In this document: positions 14,164 through 22,200 of the stretch, in pieces
Layout: every line of letters starts with the position of its first letter
Position numbering within the stretch: the stretch's first letter is position 1
The notes under the pieces: generated by a model
The model's database searches: none
The model's input: only the letters and a program-made list of their open reading frames with translations
Told to the model about the DNA's origin: nothing
Made by a program: the position numbers and the translations under genes
Source of the DNA: CAIXLI01 sp964587125
GTDB taxonomy: Bacteria > Pseudomonadota > Alphaproteobacteria > UBA9219
Length of the DNA: 40,029 nt
Direction: 5' to 3'
Assembly: GCA_964587125.1 (NCBI GenBank)
Contig: CAZPKC010000018.1
Location: forward strand, 1 to 40,029

Positions 14164-15249
14164 ATGCCAAACTTTCCATCGAATTCTCCTTCCGGCCGCG
14201 CATATGCCGATGCCGGCGTCGATATCGACGCCGGAGACGCTTTGGTCGAAAAGATCAAGCCGCTGGCAAAATCAACGGCGCGCATAGGCGCGGATGCGGG
14301 TTTAGGCGGCTTTGGCGCGTTATTCGATCTTAAAACCGCAGGATTCCGCGACCCGGTTCTTGTCAGCACGACGGACGGCGTCGGAACCAAATTGAAAATC
14401 GCCATCGACGCCAAAAAACACGACACGGTCGGAATCGATCTGGTCGCCATGTGCGTCAACGACCTGATCGTGCAGGGCGCGGAACCTTTGCTATTCCTCG
14501 ATTATTTTGCGACGGGTAAGTTGAATGTCGCCGAGGCTGCTACTGTCATCGCGGGAATTGCGGAAGGATGCAAACAAGCCGGTTGTGCTTTGGTGGGCGG
14601 AGAAACCGCCGAAATGCCCGGAATGTACGGCAAGGGCGATTACGATCTGGCGGGGTTTGCGGTCGGCGCAGTAGAACGCGCGCGCCTGTTGCCGCGTCAG
14701 GATATTGTTGCCGGAGATGTCGTTCTCGGCCTCGCTTCAAGCGGCGTGCATAGCAACGGATATTCGCTGGTGCGCAAGATCGTCGCGCAGGAAAATTTGT
14801 CTTACGACGCGCCCGCGCCGTTCGATAAATCGCAGAAATTAGGCGACGCGCTTTTGACTCCGACGCGCATTTACGTTCGCGCGATATTGCAAGCGATCGA
14901 AGCCGATGCCGTTAAAGCGCTGGCGCACATCACGGGCGGCGGCCTTTTGGAAAATATTCCGCGCGTTTTGCCCGAAGGCATCAGCGTGCGCATCGACGCC
15001 CGACGCTTTCCGGTTCCTCCGGTCTTCGGCTGGCTGGCCAAGGCGGGAAACATCGATGCGCATGAAATGGCGCGCACGTATAATTGCGGCATCGGCATGG
15101 TTGTTATCGTTGCAGCAGATCAAGCCGAAAAGGCCGCGAAAATTCTGGCCGAAAACGGCGAAAAAGTTTACCGCATCGGCGTTGTCGAAGAACGGGCGTC
15201 GGGAGAAATTGTCGTCATCGAAAACTGCGGCAAGGTTTGGCCATGCTGA
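14164..15249 (+). CDS. purM: Phosphoribosylformylglycinamidine cyclo-ligase (AIR synthetase)
   Basis: The 361-residue protein carries the PurM signatures: AYADAGVDIDAGDALVEKI at the N-terminus, VSTTDGVGTKLKIA, MCVNDLIVQGAEPLLFLDY, CALVGGETAEMPGMY and the late ALAHITGGGLLENIPRVLP. It closes the imidazole ring in de novo purine synthesis, converting FGAM to AIR with ATP. The length fits the family (about 345-360). The last seven bases overlap the purN start, so the two are coupled. Upstream lie only 96 bases shared with the divergent DUF2066 gene, which must contain the promoter. Confidence 0.97.
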   Translation: MPNFPSNSPSGRAYADAGVDIDAGDALVEKIKPLAKSTARIGADAGLGGFGALFDLKTAGFRDPVLVSTTDGVGTKLKIAIDAKKHDTVGIDLVAMCVNDLIVQGAEPLLFLDYFATGKLNVAEAATVIAGIAEGCKQAGCALVGGETAEMPGMYGKGDYDLAGFAVGAVERARLLPRQDIVAGDVVLGLASSGVHSNGYSLVRKIVAQENLSYDAPAPFDKSQKLGDALLTPTRIYVRAILQAIEADAVKALAHITGGGLLENIPRVLPEGISVRIDARRFPVPPVFGWLAKAGNIDAHEMARTYNCGIGMVVIVAADQAEKAAKILAENGEKVYRIGVVEERASGEIVVIENCGKVWPC

Positions 15250-15887
15250 GAGTCGGCGTTCTTATTTCCGGGCGAGGCAGTAATCTGCAATCGCTGATGG
15301 CGGCATGCGACACGCCGAATTTTCCGGCGGAGATCGTTTGCGTCATTTCGAACAAAGCGGACGCCAAGGGATTGGATTATGCCCGCGCGGATTCCATTCC
15401 GGCGCTTGTGATTTCGCACAAAGACTATCCCGACAGGCAAAAATTCGAAGCCGCCTTGAACGCGCAGTTGGAATTCCACGACGTTCAGTTGGTCTGCCTT
15501 GCCGGATTCATGCGCATTCTGACCGCGTGGTTCGTCGAACGCTGGCGCGACAGGCTGGTGAACATTCACCCCTCCCTTTTGCCCGCTTTTCCGGGCGTGG
15601 ACACGCATCAAAAGGCCATCGATTACGGCGCGAAGCTGGCGGGATGCACCATTCACTTCGTCCGCGCGGAAATGGATCACGGCCCGATTATTTTGCAGGC
15701 CGCCGTTCCCGTTCTTCACGACGATACCGAAGAAGCCTTGGCCGCGCGCGTTTTGAAGGCCGAGCATAAGGCTTTTCCTGCCGCATTGCGCCTGATCGCG
15801 GAAGGGCGCGTCAATATCATTAATGAGCGCGTATTTATTGCCGACGCCGTTCCGTCGGGCGAAGCACTCTTTAATCCGAAGGCTTAA
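15243..15887 (+). CDS. purN: Phosphoribosylglycinamide formyltransferase
   Basis: ATG 15243 (MLRVGVLISGRGSNLQSL) is the natural start: it gives a 214-residue protein with the N-terminal Rossmann phosphate-binding loop exactly at the beginning. The catalytic triad is visible as N and H in VNIHPSLLPAFPG and D in MDHGPIIL. It transfers a formyl group from 10-formyl-THF to GAR, the third step of purine synthesis. The start overlaps the end of purM by seven bases. Its 3' end overlaps the convergent glycosyltransferase gene by 17 bases. Confidence 0.97.
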   Translation: MLRVGVLISGRGSNLQSLMAACDTPNFPAEIVCVISNKADAKGLDYARADSIPALVISHKDYPDRQKFEAALNAQLEFHDVQLVCLAGFMRILTAWFVERWRDRLVNIHPSLLPAFPGVDTHQKAIDYGAKLAGCTIHFVRAEMDHGPIILQAAVPVLHDDTEEALAARVLKAEHKAFPAALRLIAEGRVNIINERVFIADAVPSGEALFNPKA

Positions 15888-16986
15888 AGAGACTTTTGAT
15901 AAACCCCATCCACGGATCGACGCGTTGCGCCCATTGATAATTGGCGTGGAAATAGTCGATCTGGCGGCGCAGGCGCGCTTCGACGGCATCTGGATTTTCT
16001 TCGCGCTCGCGCAAAGCATCGAGGACAGCCGTCGAAAAAGCGTCGTAATCGACCGGCATGTCGAAGCGCACGGGATCGCCGGCGGCTTCGATGAGGACTT
16101 GCCTTGTAAATCCGGACGCGGTTTCCGGCACGGCGGCGCGATCGGTCGCAACGGCATCAAGCCCCGAGGCCAGACCTTCGATCAACGCAATGCAGGACGT
16201 TTCCGGCCACGGATTGGGCGCGAGCATGATCGAAGCGCGCTGCATGCGGCGGATCAGCTCTTTCTGCCCCACCATGCCTATGTGCGCGACGTTGGGCTGG
16301 CTTTTCAGCCACGCGACATACGCGGCGTCCCTTTCGGGATCACGCGAGGGGTCGAGATTGCAGAACATTTCGACGCTGAAATCCTCGCGGACTTTGCGTA
16401 TTTTCTCCAAGAGCGGCGGAACGTGGAACGCGCCCCGCGTGAAGCTTCCCGCAAAAAGCAAAACGGGCGGCTTGGCTTTGGAGGCAAGAATGGGTTCGTT
16501 CGCCGCGAAGGAGAAAACCGCCAAAGGATTCATCGCGTTGTGAATGACCGTTTGCTTCCAGTTTGGGCAAAGAGCGCTTTGGTTGACGCGTTGCTGCCAT
16601 TCGCTGACGAAAACAACACCGTCGAATTCTTTAAGCGCGGGCGTCATGGGAGGCGCAAACGTGCTTTCGTGCATCCAGGCGATAAGCGGCGCTTTCGTAT
16701 GCGCGCGAACCAATCCGACCAATTCAGCCGTCCACCGGCCGCAAAAGACATAGGCGTCATAAACTCCGCGTTCGATTTCGAAGCCCAAGGCGTCCAACGG
16801 CAGGCTTTTGATCCCATGGGCATGCCGAATTTCCGTCACGCGGTTGAAAATCGCGCAGGAGAAGCCCGCTTTCGCCATTTCGCGGGCTAAAAAGCAGATG
16901 GCGGACGTCGTTCCGCCCAAAGGTTCGCTGGCGTCCGGACGCGCGGCGTCGTAGGCATAGACGAAATCGATAAAAGCGAGGTTCAT
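15871..16986 (-). CDS. GT-B fold glycosyltransferase (GT4-like)
   Basis: The 371-residue protein has an N-terminal domain with a glycine turn (EPLGGTTSAICFLAREMAKAG). A linker with WMHES and VFVSEWQQ follows, then a C-terminal domain (LLFAGSFTRGAF). Its E-x7-E-type nucleotide-sugar motif reads ETSCIALIEGLASG, followed by VATDRAAVPE. Such enzymes transfer a sugar from a nucleotide donor, often to lipopolysaccharide or capsule. The acceptor is not predictable. It stands alone between purN (convergent) and the amidase (divergent), so there is no pathway context. Confidence 0.8.
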   Translation of the reverse strand: MNLAFIDFVYAYDAARPDASEPLGGTTSAICFLAREMAKAGFSCAIFNRVTEIRHAHGIKSLPLDALGFEIERGVYDAYVFCGRWTAELVGLVRAHTKAPLIAWMHESTFAPPMTPALKEFDGVVFVSEWQQRVNQSALCPNWKQTVIHNAMNPLAVFSFAANEPILASKAKPPVLLFAGSFTRGAFHVPPLLEKIRKVREDFSVEMFCNLDPSRDPERDAAYVAWLKSQPNVAHIGMVGQKELIRRMQRASIMLAPNPWPETSCIALIEGLASGLDAVATDRAAVPETASGFTRQVLIEAAGDPVRFDMPVDYDAFSTAVLDALREREENPDAVEARLRRQIDYFHANYQWAQRVDPWMGFIKSLFKPSD

Positions 16987-17050
16987 AAGGGATTCTCTTT
17001 GGGACTCCTTTGTAGTATAAAATCATTCCGAACCGGAGCGAGAATTATTT

Positions 17051-17890
17051 ATGAACCAAAAAGACACGCCTTTTCTTACGCGCCGCAAGTTTCTGCAAGC
17101 GGGCCTTATTGCGTCGCTGGCCAGCGCGGCTTTTCTGGCTTTCGGCGCAAAAGCGTTGGCGGCTTCTGCGGAAACCCGCCCGTTGCCCGTCCATAAACCG
17201 CGCGCTCCCCGCCTTTTGATGATCGATCCGGGACATGGCGGCCGCGATCCAGGCGCCATAGGGCGCATCGGCACACATGAAAAAGAAATCACGATCGATA
17301 TCGCGCGGCGCATGGCCGACGCTTTATCGGGACAGCCGGGCACAACCGTTAAATTGACGCGCGACGAAGACGTCTTTTTGCCTCTCGAAGAACGCGTGCG
17401 CATCGGCCGCGAGGCTCATGCCGACTTATTCTTATCCGTTCACGCCGACAGTGCGCCTAATCGAGCCGCGCGGGGATTGTCGGTTTACACGCTCTCGGCG
17501 AAAGCCTCGGACGATTTTGCCAAACGCCTTGCCGATCATGAAAACGAGGCCGATCTGATGGGCGGCATGGATTTACCCCCTGCGGACAAAGAAGTAACCG
17601 CGATTCTCATGGATTTAACCGCCCGCCAGACCCGTAATACGGCGCAACATGCGCGCGCGTGTTTCGTCGAAGCGCTTGGGCATAACTGGCATCTTTTGGA
17701 ACGGCCGATGCGCGCGGCTAATTTTGTCGTTTTGCGCGCGCCGGATGTGCCGTCGATGCTTGTGGAAACAGGGTTTTTATCGAATCCGCAGGACGAGCAA
17801 ATCTTGCGCCAGCCTCAAGAGCGCGAGAAAATCGCGCGGTTGATGGCTAAAAATCTCAAACTTATCCTCGATAGTTCGCTGTTTGGATAG
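17051..17890 (+). CDS. Tat-exported N-acetylmuramoyl-L-alanine amidase
   Basis: The 279-residue protein begins with a twin-arginine signal (LTRRKFLQAGLIASLASAAF, cleavage after about ALAAS). The amidase_3 domain follows: LMIDPGHGGRDPGAIG with a zinc histidine, HEKEITIDIARRM with a zinc glutamate, LFLSVHADSAPN with a zinc histidine, and SMLVETGFLSN with the catalytic glutamate. It cleaves the bond between muramic acid and the peptide stem, acting in cell separation. There is no AMIN domain, unlike E. coli AmiC, although a protein with an AMIN-like domain is encoded nearby (18726). The Tat route matches E. coli AmiA and AmiC. Confidence 0.93.
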   Translation: MNQKDTPFLTRRKFLQAGLIASLASAAFLAFGAKALAASAETRPLPVHKPRAPRLLMIDPGHGGRDPGAIGRIGTHEKEITIDIARRMADALSGQPGTTVKLTRDEDVFLPLEERVRIGREAHADLFLSVHADSAPNRAARGLSVYTLSAKASDDFAKRLADHENEADLMGGMDLPPADKEVTAILMDLTARQTRNTAQHARACFVEALGHNWHLLERPMRAANFVVLRAPDVPSMLVETGFLSNPQDEQILRQPQEREKIARLMAKNLKLILDSSLFG

Positions 17891-17900
17891 AAAAGCGGCT

Positions 17901-18419
17901 TTATTCTTGCTCTTCGAGGTCCGGATGGCGGCCTAAAATGGCGTCGCGCTGCGGAAAACGGCCGTAACGCAAGACAATCTCATGATTCTCCTCGGCTTTC
18001 GCAAGCCATTCGGAGTCTTTCACGCGTTCGCGGATATAAAACAGCGCAAGACGCTGATCGCCCACGTTCTCGGAATTAAGAAAGGGAAGATAGAACAATA
18101 ATTTATACTGCCGGTCGATGCGGTCGTCGAAGTGCTTGATAATCCCTTCGCGCGCCAATTCCACCGCCATTTCGCCGGTTTCAAAAGCGCGAGCCGTATT
18201 GCGAAACATACGTTGCGGAAATTCGTCGAGGAGCAGCAGAAGCGCGAGCGTCCCTTCAGGCGTTTCTTCCCATTTTTTAAGCTCTCCATGCACCGCTTTT
18301 TCATAATCCGGCAGAAAACGGTCGCGAATTTGGGAATCCAACGCCTCTTCGTGCTCGAACCATTTGTCGCGCCCGATCTCAAAGAACCAGAAATTCAATA
18401 TGTCCTCGGCATCGTTCAT
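17901..18419 (-). CDS. DUF924 family protein
   Basis: The 172-residue protein shows the DUF924 pattern: ILNFWFFEIGRDKWF at the N-terminus, LALLLLLDEFPQRMFRNTARAF in the middle, YKLLFYLPFLNSE, and the C-terminal RYGRFPQRDAILGR. The family is helical and cytoplasmic, and its biochemical role is unsettled. It is slightly shorter than usual. It converges with the amidase gene with ten bases between stops and is read away from the leader of the large exported protein. Confidence 0.88.
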   Translation of the reverse strand: MNDAEDILNFWFFEIGRDKWFEHEEALDSQIRDRFLPDYEKAVHGELKKWEETPEGTLALLLLLDEFPQRMFRNTARAFETGEMAVELAREGIIKHFDDRIDRQYKLLFYLPFLNSENVGDQRLALFYIRERVKDSEWLAKAEENHEIVLRYGRFPQRDAILGRHPDLEEQE

Positions 18420-18725
18420 TCTCTCAAGGATACGGCAAGAAGGTTACGAAAAAATTACTTTAAAGGGCATTTTCGGCTATTACCCTTTCCGAAAAGACAA
18501 ATTTTCGGCTAAAAAGGGAAAAGAAAGAGTAAATTCCGGAACTATCGTCTTTCCTTTACCTTCCGTTCCTGCAAAACCCGAAAAGAAATTCGCGGAAATG
18601 ACATACGCAAAGCGTGCGTATGCGTGATTTTCGCGAAAGTGAATACTCGGGCTTCCAAGGAACCCGAGTATATCGTATCCTTCCCGAAATCCGGTTCACG
18701 CTCCGTTTCAAAGATTCCTTCCCTC
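18420..18725. promoter_or_regulatory. Divergent control region with two strong hairpins
   Basis: These 306 bases separate the DUF924 gene from the large AMIN/TPR gene. A compound hairpin spans 18589-18637: TTCGCG-G-AAAT pairs with ATTTTCGCGAA around an inner CATACGCA/TGCGTATG stem with loop AAGCG. A second hairpin lies at 18643-18671, where ATACTCGGG pairs with CCCGAGTAT around an 11-base loop. Neither is followed by a T run, so they are not ordinary terminators. A 37-codon reading frame (18620-18733) overlaps both the second hairpin and the start of the next gene; I do not annotate it as a gene. The stretch 18420-18588 shows nothing clear beyond likely promoters. Confidence 0.55.
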
Positions 18726-21700
18726 ATGCGTAAAAAATTCCTTCTTATCGCGTCGCTGGCGTTCGCCGTTTTTGGCGGCGCGCCTTCTTTTGCAGAGACA
18801 ACGCCCTCTATCGCCGTGCGCGCGGCTTCGCATGAGACTTTCGATCGCGTCGTTTTTGACTGGCATCGCGATGTCAAATTCCAGCTTCATCGCGACGGCG
18901 CAAAAGCCTTCCTAACCTTCAACGCAGCCGGCACTCTTAAGTTTCCCCAAAACGTTCAAACTTCCCTGACTCGCGCGCGGGGGTTTGCTGCGCACGCAGG
19001 CGAAGGAGATATTGTAACGGTTTCTTTCACCGTCGATCCGAATGCCGCAGTCAAAGTTTTCGCCAACGATTCTTCGGTTGTCGTCGATATTCAGGGGAAT
19101 CCGGCTCCTCTTGCGGCGGAACCGCCCGCACTTGTGGCATCCGCAACCGAGGAAAAACCAAATCCGCCCCAGCCGGTTCCGGCAGCACAAGACAAAACTG
19201 TCGCAACGGAAACGCCTCAATCTTTGCTGCTTTCTTCGACGCAGCAAGGTCCGGCCCAGACCGTTGTTCCCCCGCCGCAATCACAACTGATTTCCGAAAG
19301 CACAAATGCGCCTACGAACGTTGCCCCAACGTCTCCAATAACGCCTCCTGCGCCGCCTAAGGCTGCGGAGAAACCTTCTGCACCTCCTGCTCAACCGGCG
19401 TCCAAAAATGCGAGTGCTGTTGCGCCAGCTCCGGTAACGACGCCTTCTGCACCTCCTAAGGTCGCAGAGAAACCTTCTGCACCTCCTGCACAGCCGGCAT
19501 CCAAAAATGCGAGTGCTGTTGCGCCAGCTCCGGTAACGACGCCTTCTGCACCTCCTAAGGTCGCAGAGAAACCTTCTGCACCTCCTGCACAGCCGGTTGC
19601 AAAAACTGCGAGCACTCCTGCGCCAAATCCGACCGCGGCGACGCCCGTGCCGCCAAAAACTGCGGAGCAATTCGCCCCTTCTGCACAGCCGGTTGCAAAA
19701 AATGCAACCGCTGCGGCGCAAGCCCCAATAACTTTGCCGCAGACGCATTCTTCAAAGACCAATAATTTTAGCTTTTCCTTAAGCGACACTCCGACTCTTG
19801 TCGCCACGCTGGACCCCCACATCAAAACGCGCGCGGCAATTTATTTGCGCGCCGATGTCGGCTATGTCGTTTTCGATCGAAAGATGACTCTCTCGCCCGC
19901 CGCGCTCGAAAATGGCGTTCCCGCGCAAATAGATTTGCAACCTTTCGATATGCCCAAAAATTCCGGTTACCGTTTTCCCGTGCCTCCTCATGCAACTTTA
20001 CAGGCAACGCTGGACGGTACTGCATGGAAAATCTTTTTGTTGAATAAGCAGCAGGCGTTCTCTGTAACGACTTCTCTCGTCGCTCAGCCGGATTTCGCTT
20101 TGGGAGCGCGCTTTTTGCTTCCCCTGCCCGACGGCCCCGATCCTATCCGCATCACCGATCCTGTCGTGGGCGACGATTTGATCCTTATTCCGTTGGCGCA
20201 AAGCGAAGCTTTTAATATCGAACGGCGCTTGCCGGATTTTACCATCCTTCCAGCCGCCCAAGGATTGGTTATCAAGCCTCTTTCCGACAAAGTCATCGTC
20301 CGCGTGGTTTCCGACGGAATCGAGATTACGGCCGAAGGCGGCCTTTTATTGTCGCCCGCCATCGATACGGGCGCTTTGCTTCAATCCGCGTCAAAAACAA
20401 AGGCGGCAGCGGCGGGAAAATCTATTTTCGATTTTACGACATGGGCCGGCAAACCCGGCGAAACGTTCACCCAAACCCGGCAAAGATTGCAGCAGACGAT
20501 CGTCGACGTTCCGGACGCCGAACGCAATCGCGCGCGATTGGAACTTGCGCGTTTCTATTTCGCCAAAGGCGACGGCGAAGAAGCCGTATCGATGCTTAAT
20601 CTTCTTGTAAAAGATGTTCCCGACATAAAATTCCACGCCGATTTTATGGCGCTTCTGGGTGCTTCGGAAATTCTCGCCTACCGTTCCGAGGACGGTTTGC
20701 GCGATCTTTCCCAACCGTCCCTGACCAACGAGCCTGAAATCGGCTTATGGCAAGCTGTCGCTTTCGCGCAATTGCGCGATTGGAAACAAGCCGAAGAAAA
20801 ATTTTCCGTGAGAGAAAATATTTTGACCGGATATCCAGAACCTTTTTTTTCTCGGTTTTTCGTTCTTGCCGTCGAATCGGCGCTTGCCGTGGATCAAACT
20901 CATGAGGCCGCCGATTGGCTCCATTTCGTCCTGAGTTCGCCGCATGAGGATTCCATCGAACCCGCGCTGAATTTCTTGCGCGGCGCGCTTGACGCCAAGG
21001 CGGGGCGCGCGGAAGACGCCGAAATGGTATGGAAGGAAGCGCGGAATTCAAACGACCGGCTTTATAAAGTACGCGCGGAGCTTTCCCTCATCGATCTTGG
21101 CGTTTTGAACGGGTCGCTGACGCCCGCGCAAGCGGCCGATCGTTTAGAGGCCTTGCGTTTTGGCTGGCGCGGCGACGACTTGGAAGTCGATATCCTGCGT
21201 CGGCTCGGACAATTTTACATTCAAGCCAAGAATTTGAAGGCTGGGATCAATACGTTGGCCAAGGCGACGACACTTTATCCTTCAAGTCCCTTGGTTCCCG
21301 CCATTCACGAGGAAATGGCAAAAACTTTTCACGACATTTTTCTTGGGGATTTAGGAAAAAAGCTTTCTCCGCTCGATACGCTGGCTCTTTATAACCAGTA
21401 CCACGACTTGCTGCCTCCCGGTAAAGACGGCGATAGCGTTATGGCGAGTCTGTCCGAGCGTCTCGTTTCCATCGATTTGCTGGATCAGGCTTCGGGCCTT
21501 TTAGAAGATCTGGCCAAGAACCGCTTGCAGGGCGAGGAGAAAGAACACGCCGTTTTACGCCTAGCCGCCATACGGTTGCTGGATCATAAACCCACCGAAG
21601 CGCTTGCGGCGCTTGATATCATGGGGAATAATGTCTTGCCCGCCCCGATGCAGAATGAACAAATTTTGCTTCGCGCACGCGCGCTTTCCGAATTGAAGCG

Positions 21701-22133
21701 CGACGATGAAGCTTCCGCGCTTTTGAAAGATAACCCTAGTTCCGGAGCCATGTTGTTGCGCGCCGATATCGCCATGCGCGCTCAAAAATGGGGCGATTCC
21801 GCTAAAATTCTGTTGAACTTGGTGGGTCCCCCGCCGTCAGGCGGCGCAACTTTATCTTCCGACCAAGCCGGATGGCTTATTAACGCCGCGATTGCCTATG
21901 CTCTTGCCGACGATCAGGTTAACCTCGACAAACTGGCAATCGATTACGGCGATGCCATGTCCGCGCAACCGCAAAACAATACTTTTTTGATGCTCACGAG
22001 GCCGGAAAAAACAGGGCAGATGCGCGACCTTGCCGCCGCGCAAGCACAGCTCTCGCAAGTCGATATGTTTCAGGGATTTTTGAATAATTATCGCAGCGTT
22101 CCGCAAGCGGATGCAGGGGAAACAGCGAAATAA
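18726..22133 (+). CDS. Large exported protein with AMIN-like N-terminus, Pro/Ala-rich repeat linker and TPR-like C-terminus
   Basis: ATG 18726 (MRKKFLLIASLAFAVFGG) is chosen over an upstream GTG (18624) because it puts a clean signal peptide at the N-terminus; cleavage is likely after PSFAE. Residues about 25-140 resemble an AMIN domain (ETFDRVVFDWHRDVKFQL, SSVVVDIQG). Residues about 140-345 are a Pro/Ala/Ser-rich linker with 33-residue repeats. A globular region follows, and from about residue 570 a long helical solenoid (RARLELARFYFAKGDGEEAV, RLGQFYIQAKNLKAGI) of TPR type. The total is 1135 residues. AMIN domains target cell-envelope complexes and TPRs bind proteins, so an envelope or division/motility scaffold is likely. 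The exact role is unknown. Confidence 0.78.
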   Translation: MRKKFLLIASLAFAVFGGAPSFAETTPSIAVRAASHETFDRVVFDWHRDVKFQLHRDGAKAFLTFNAAGTLKFPQNVQTSLTRARGFAAHAGEGDIVTVSFTVDPNAAVKVFANDSSVVVDIQGNPAPLAAEPPALVASATEEKPNPPQPVPAAQDKTVATETPQSLLLSSTQQGPAQTVVPPPQSQLISESTNAPTNVAPTSPITPPAPPKAAEKPSAPPAQPASKNASAVAPAPVTTPSAPPKVAEKPSAPPAQPASKNASAVAPAPVTTPSAPPKVAEKPSAPPAQPVAKTASTPAPNPTAATPVPPKTAEQFAPSAQPVAKNATAAAQAPITLPQTHSSKTNNFSFSLSDTPTLVATLDPHIKTRAAIYLRADVGYVVFDRKMTLSPAALENGVPAQIDLQPFDMPKNSGYRFPVPPHATLQATLDGTAWKIFLLNKQQAFSVTTSLVAQPDFALGARFLLPLPDGPDPIRITDPVVGDDLILIPLAQSEAFNIERRLPDFTILPAAQGLVIKPLSDKVIVRVVSDGIEITAEGGLLLSPAIDTGALLQSASKTKAAAAGKSIFDFTTWAGKPGETFTQTRQRLQQTIVDVPDAERNRARLELARFYFAKGDGEEAVSMLNLLVKDVPDIKFHADFMALLGASEILAYRSEDGLRDLSQPSLTNEPEIGLWQAVAFAQLRDWKQAEEKFSVRENILTGYPEPFFSRFFVLAVESALAVDQTHEAADWLHFVLSSPHEDSIEPALNFLRGALDAKAGRAEDAEMVWKEARNSNDRLYKVRAELSLIDLGVLNGSLTPAQAADRLEALRFGWRGDDLEVDILRRLGQFYIQAKNLKAGINTLAKATTLYPSSPLVPAIHEEMAKTFHDIFLGDLGKKLSPLDTLALYNQYHDLLPPGKDGDSVMASLSERLVSIDLLDQASGLLEDLAKNRLQGEEKEHAVLRLAAIRLLDHKPTEALAALDIMGNNVLPAPMQNEQILLRARALSELKRDDEASALLKDNPSSGAMLLRADIAMRAQKWGDSAKILLNLVGPPPSGGATLSSDQAGWLINAAIAYALADDQVNLDKLAIDYGDAMSAQPQNNTFLMLTRPEKTGQMRDLAAAQAQLSQVDMFQGFLNNYRSVPQADAGETAK
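19368..19664 (+). repeat. Three 99-bp in-frame tandem repeats
   Basis: Units begin at 19368, 19467 and 19566, each 99 bp and encoding 33 residues that start EKPSAPPAQP. The first two units are almost identical in DNA. The third has diverged (PVAKTASTPAPNP) and a fourth partial copy follows (EQFAPSAQPVAKNA). The near identity of units one and two indicates recent duplication, and the length should vary between strains. Confidence 0.9.
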
Positions 22134-22200
22134 CGAGGCTATGCCAAATTGAAAATTCCGCTCGCACAGAACTCACGTAGTTGATAAATCTAGACCTTAA

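Noticed and set aside
15168..16160. A 330-codon frame on the minus strand across purN and the glycosyltransferase end
   Set aside because: It covers two well-supported genes and has no family resemblance.
18643..18671. The ATACTCGGG/CCCGAGTAT inverted repeat as a terminator
   Set aside because: No T run follows on either strand and no gene ends into it.
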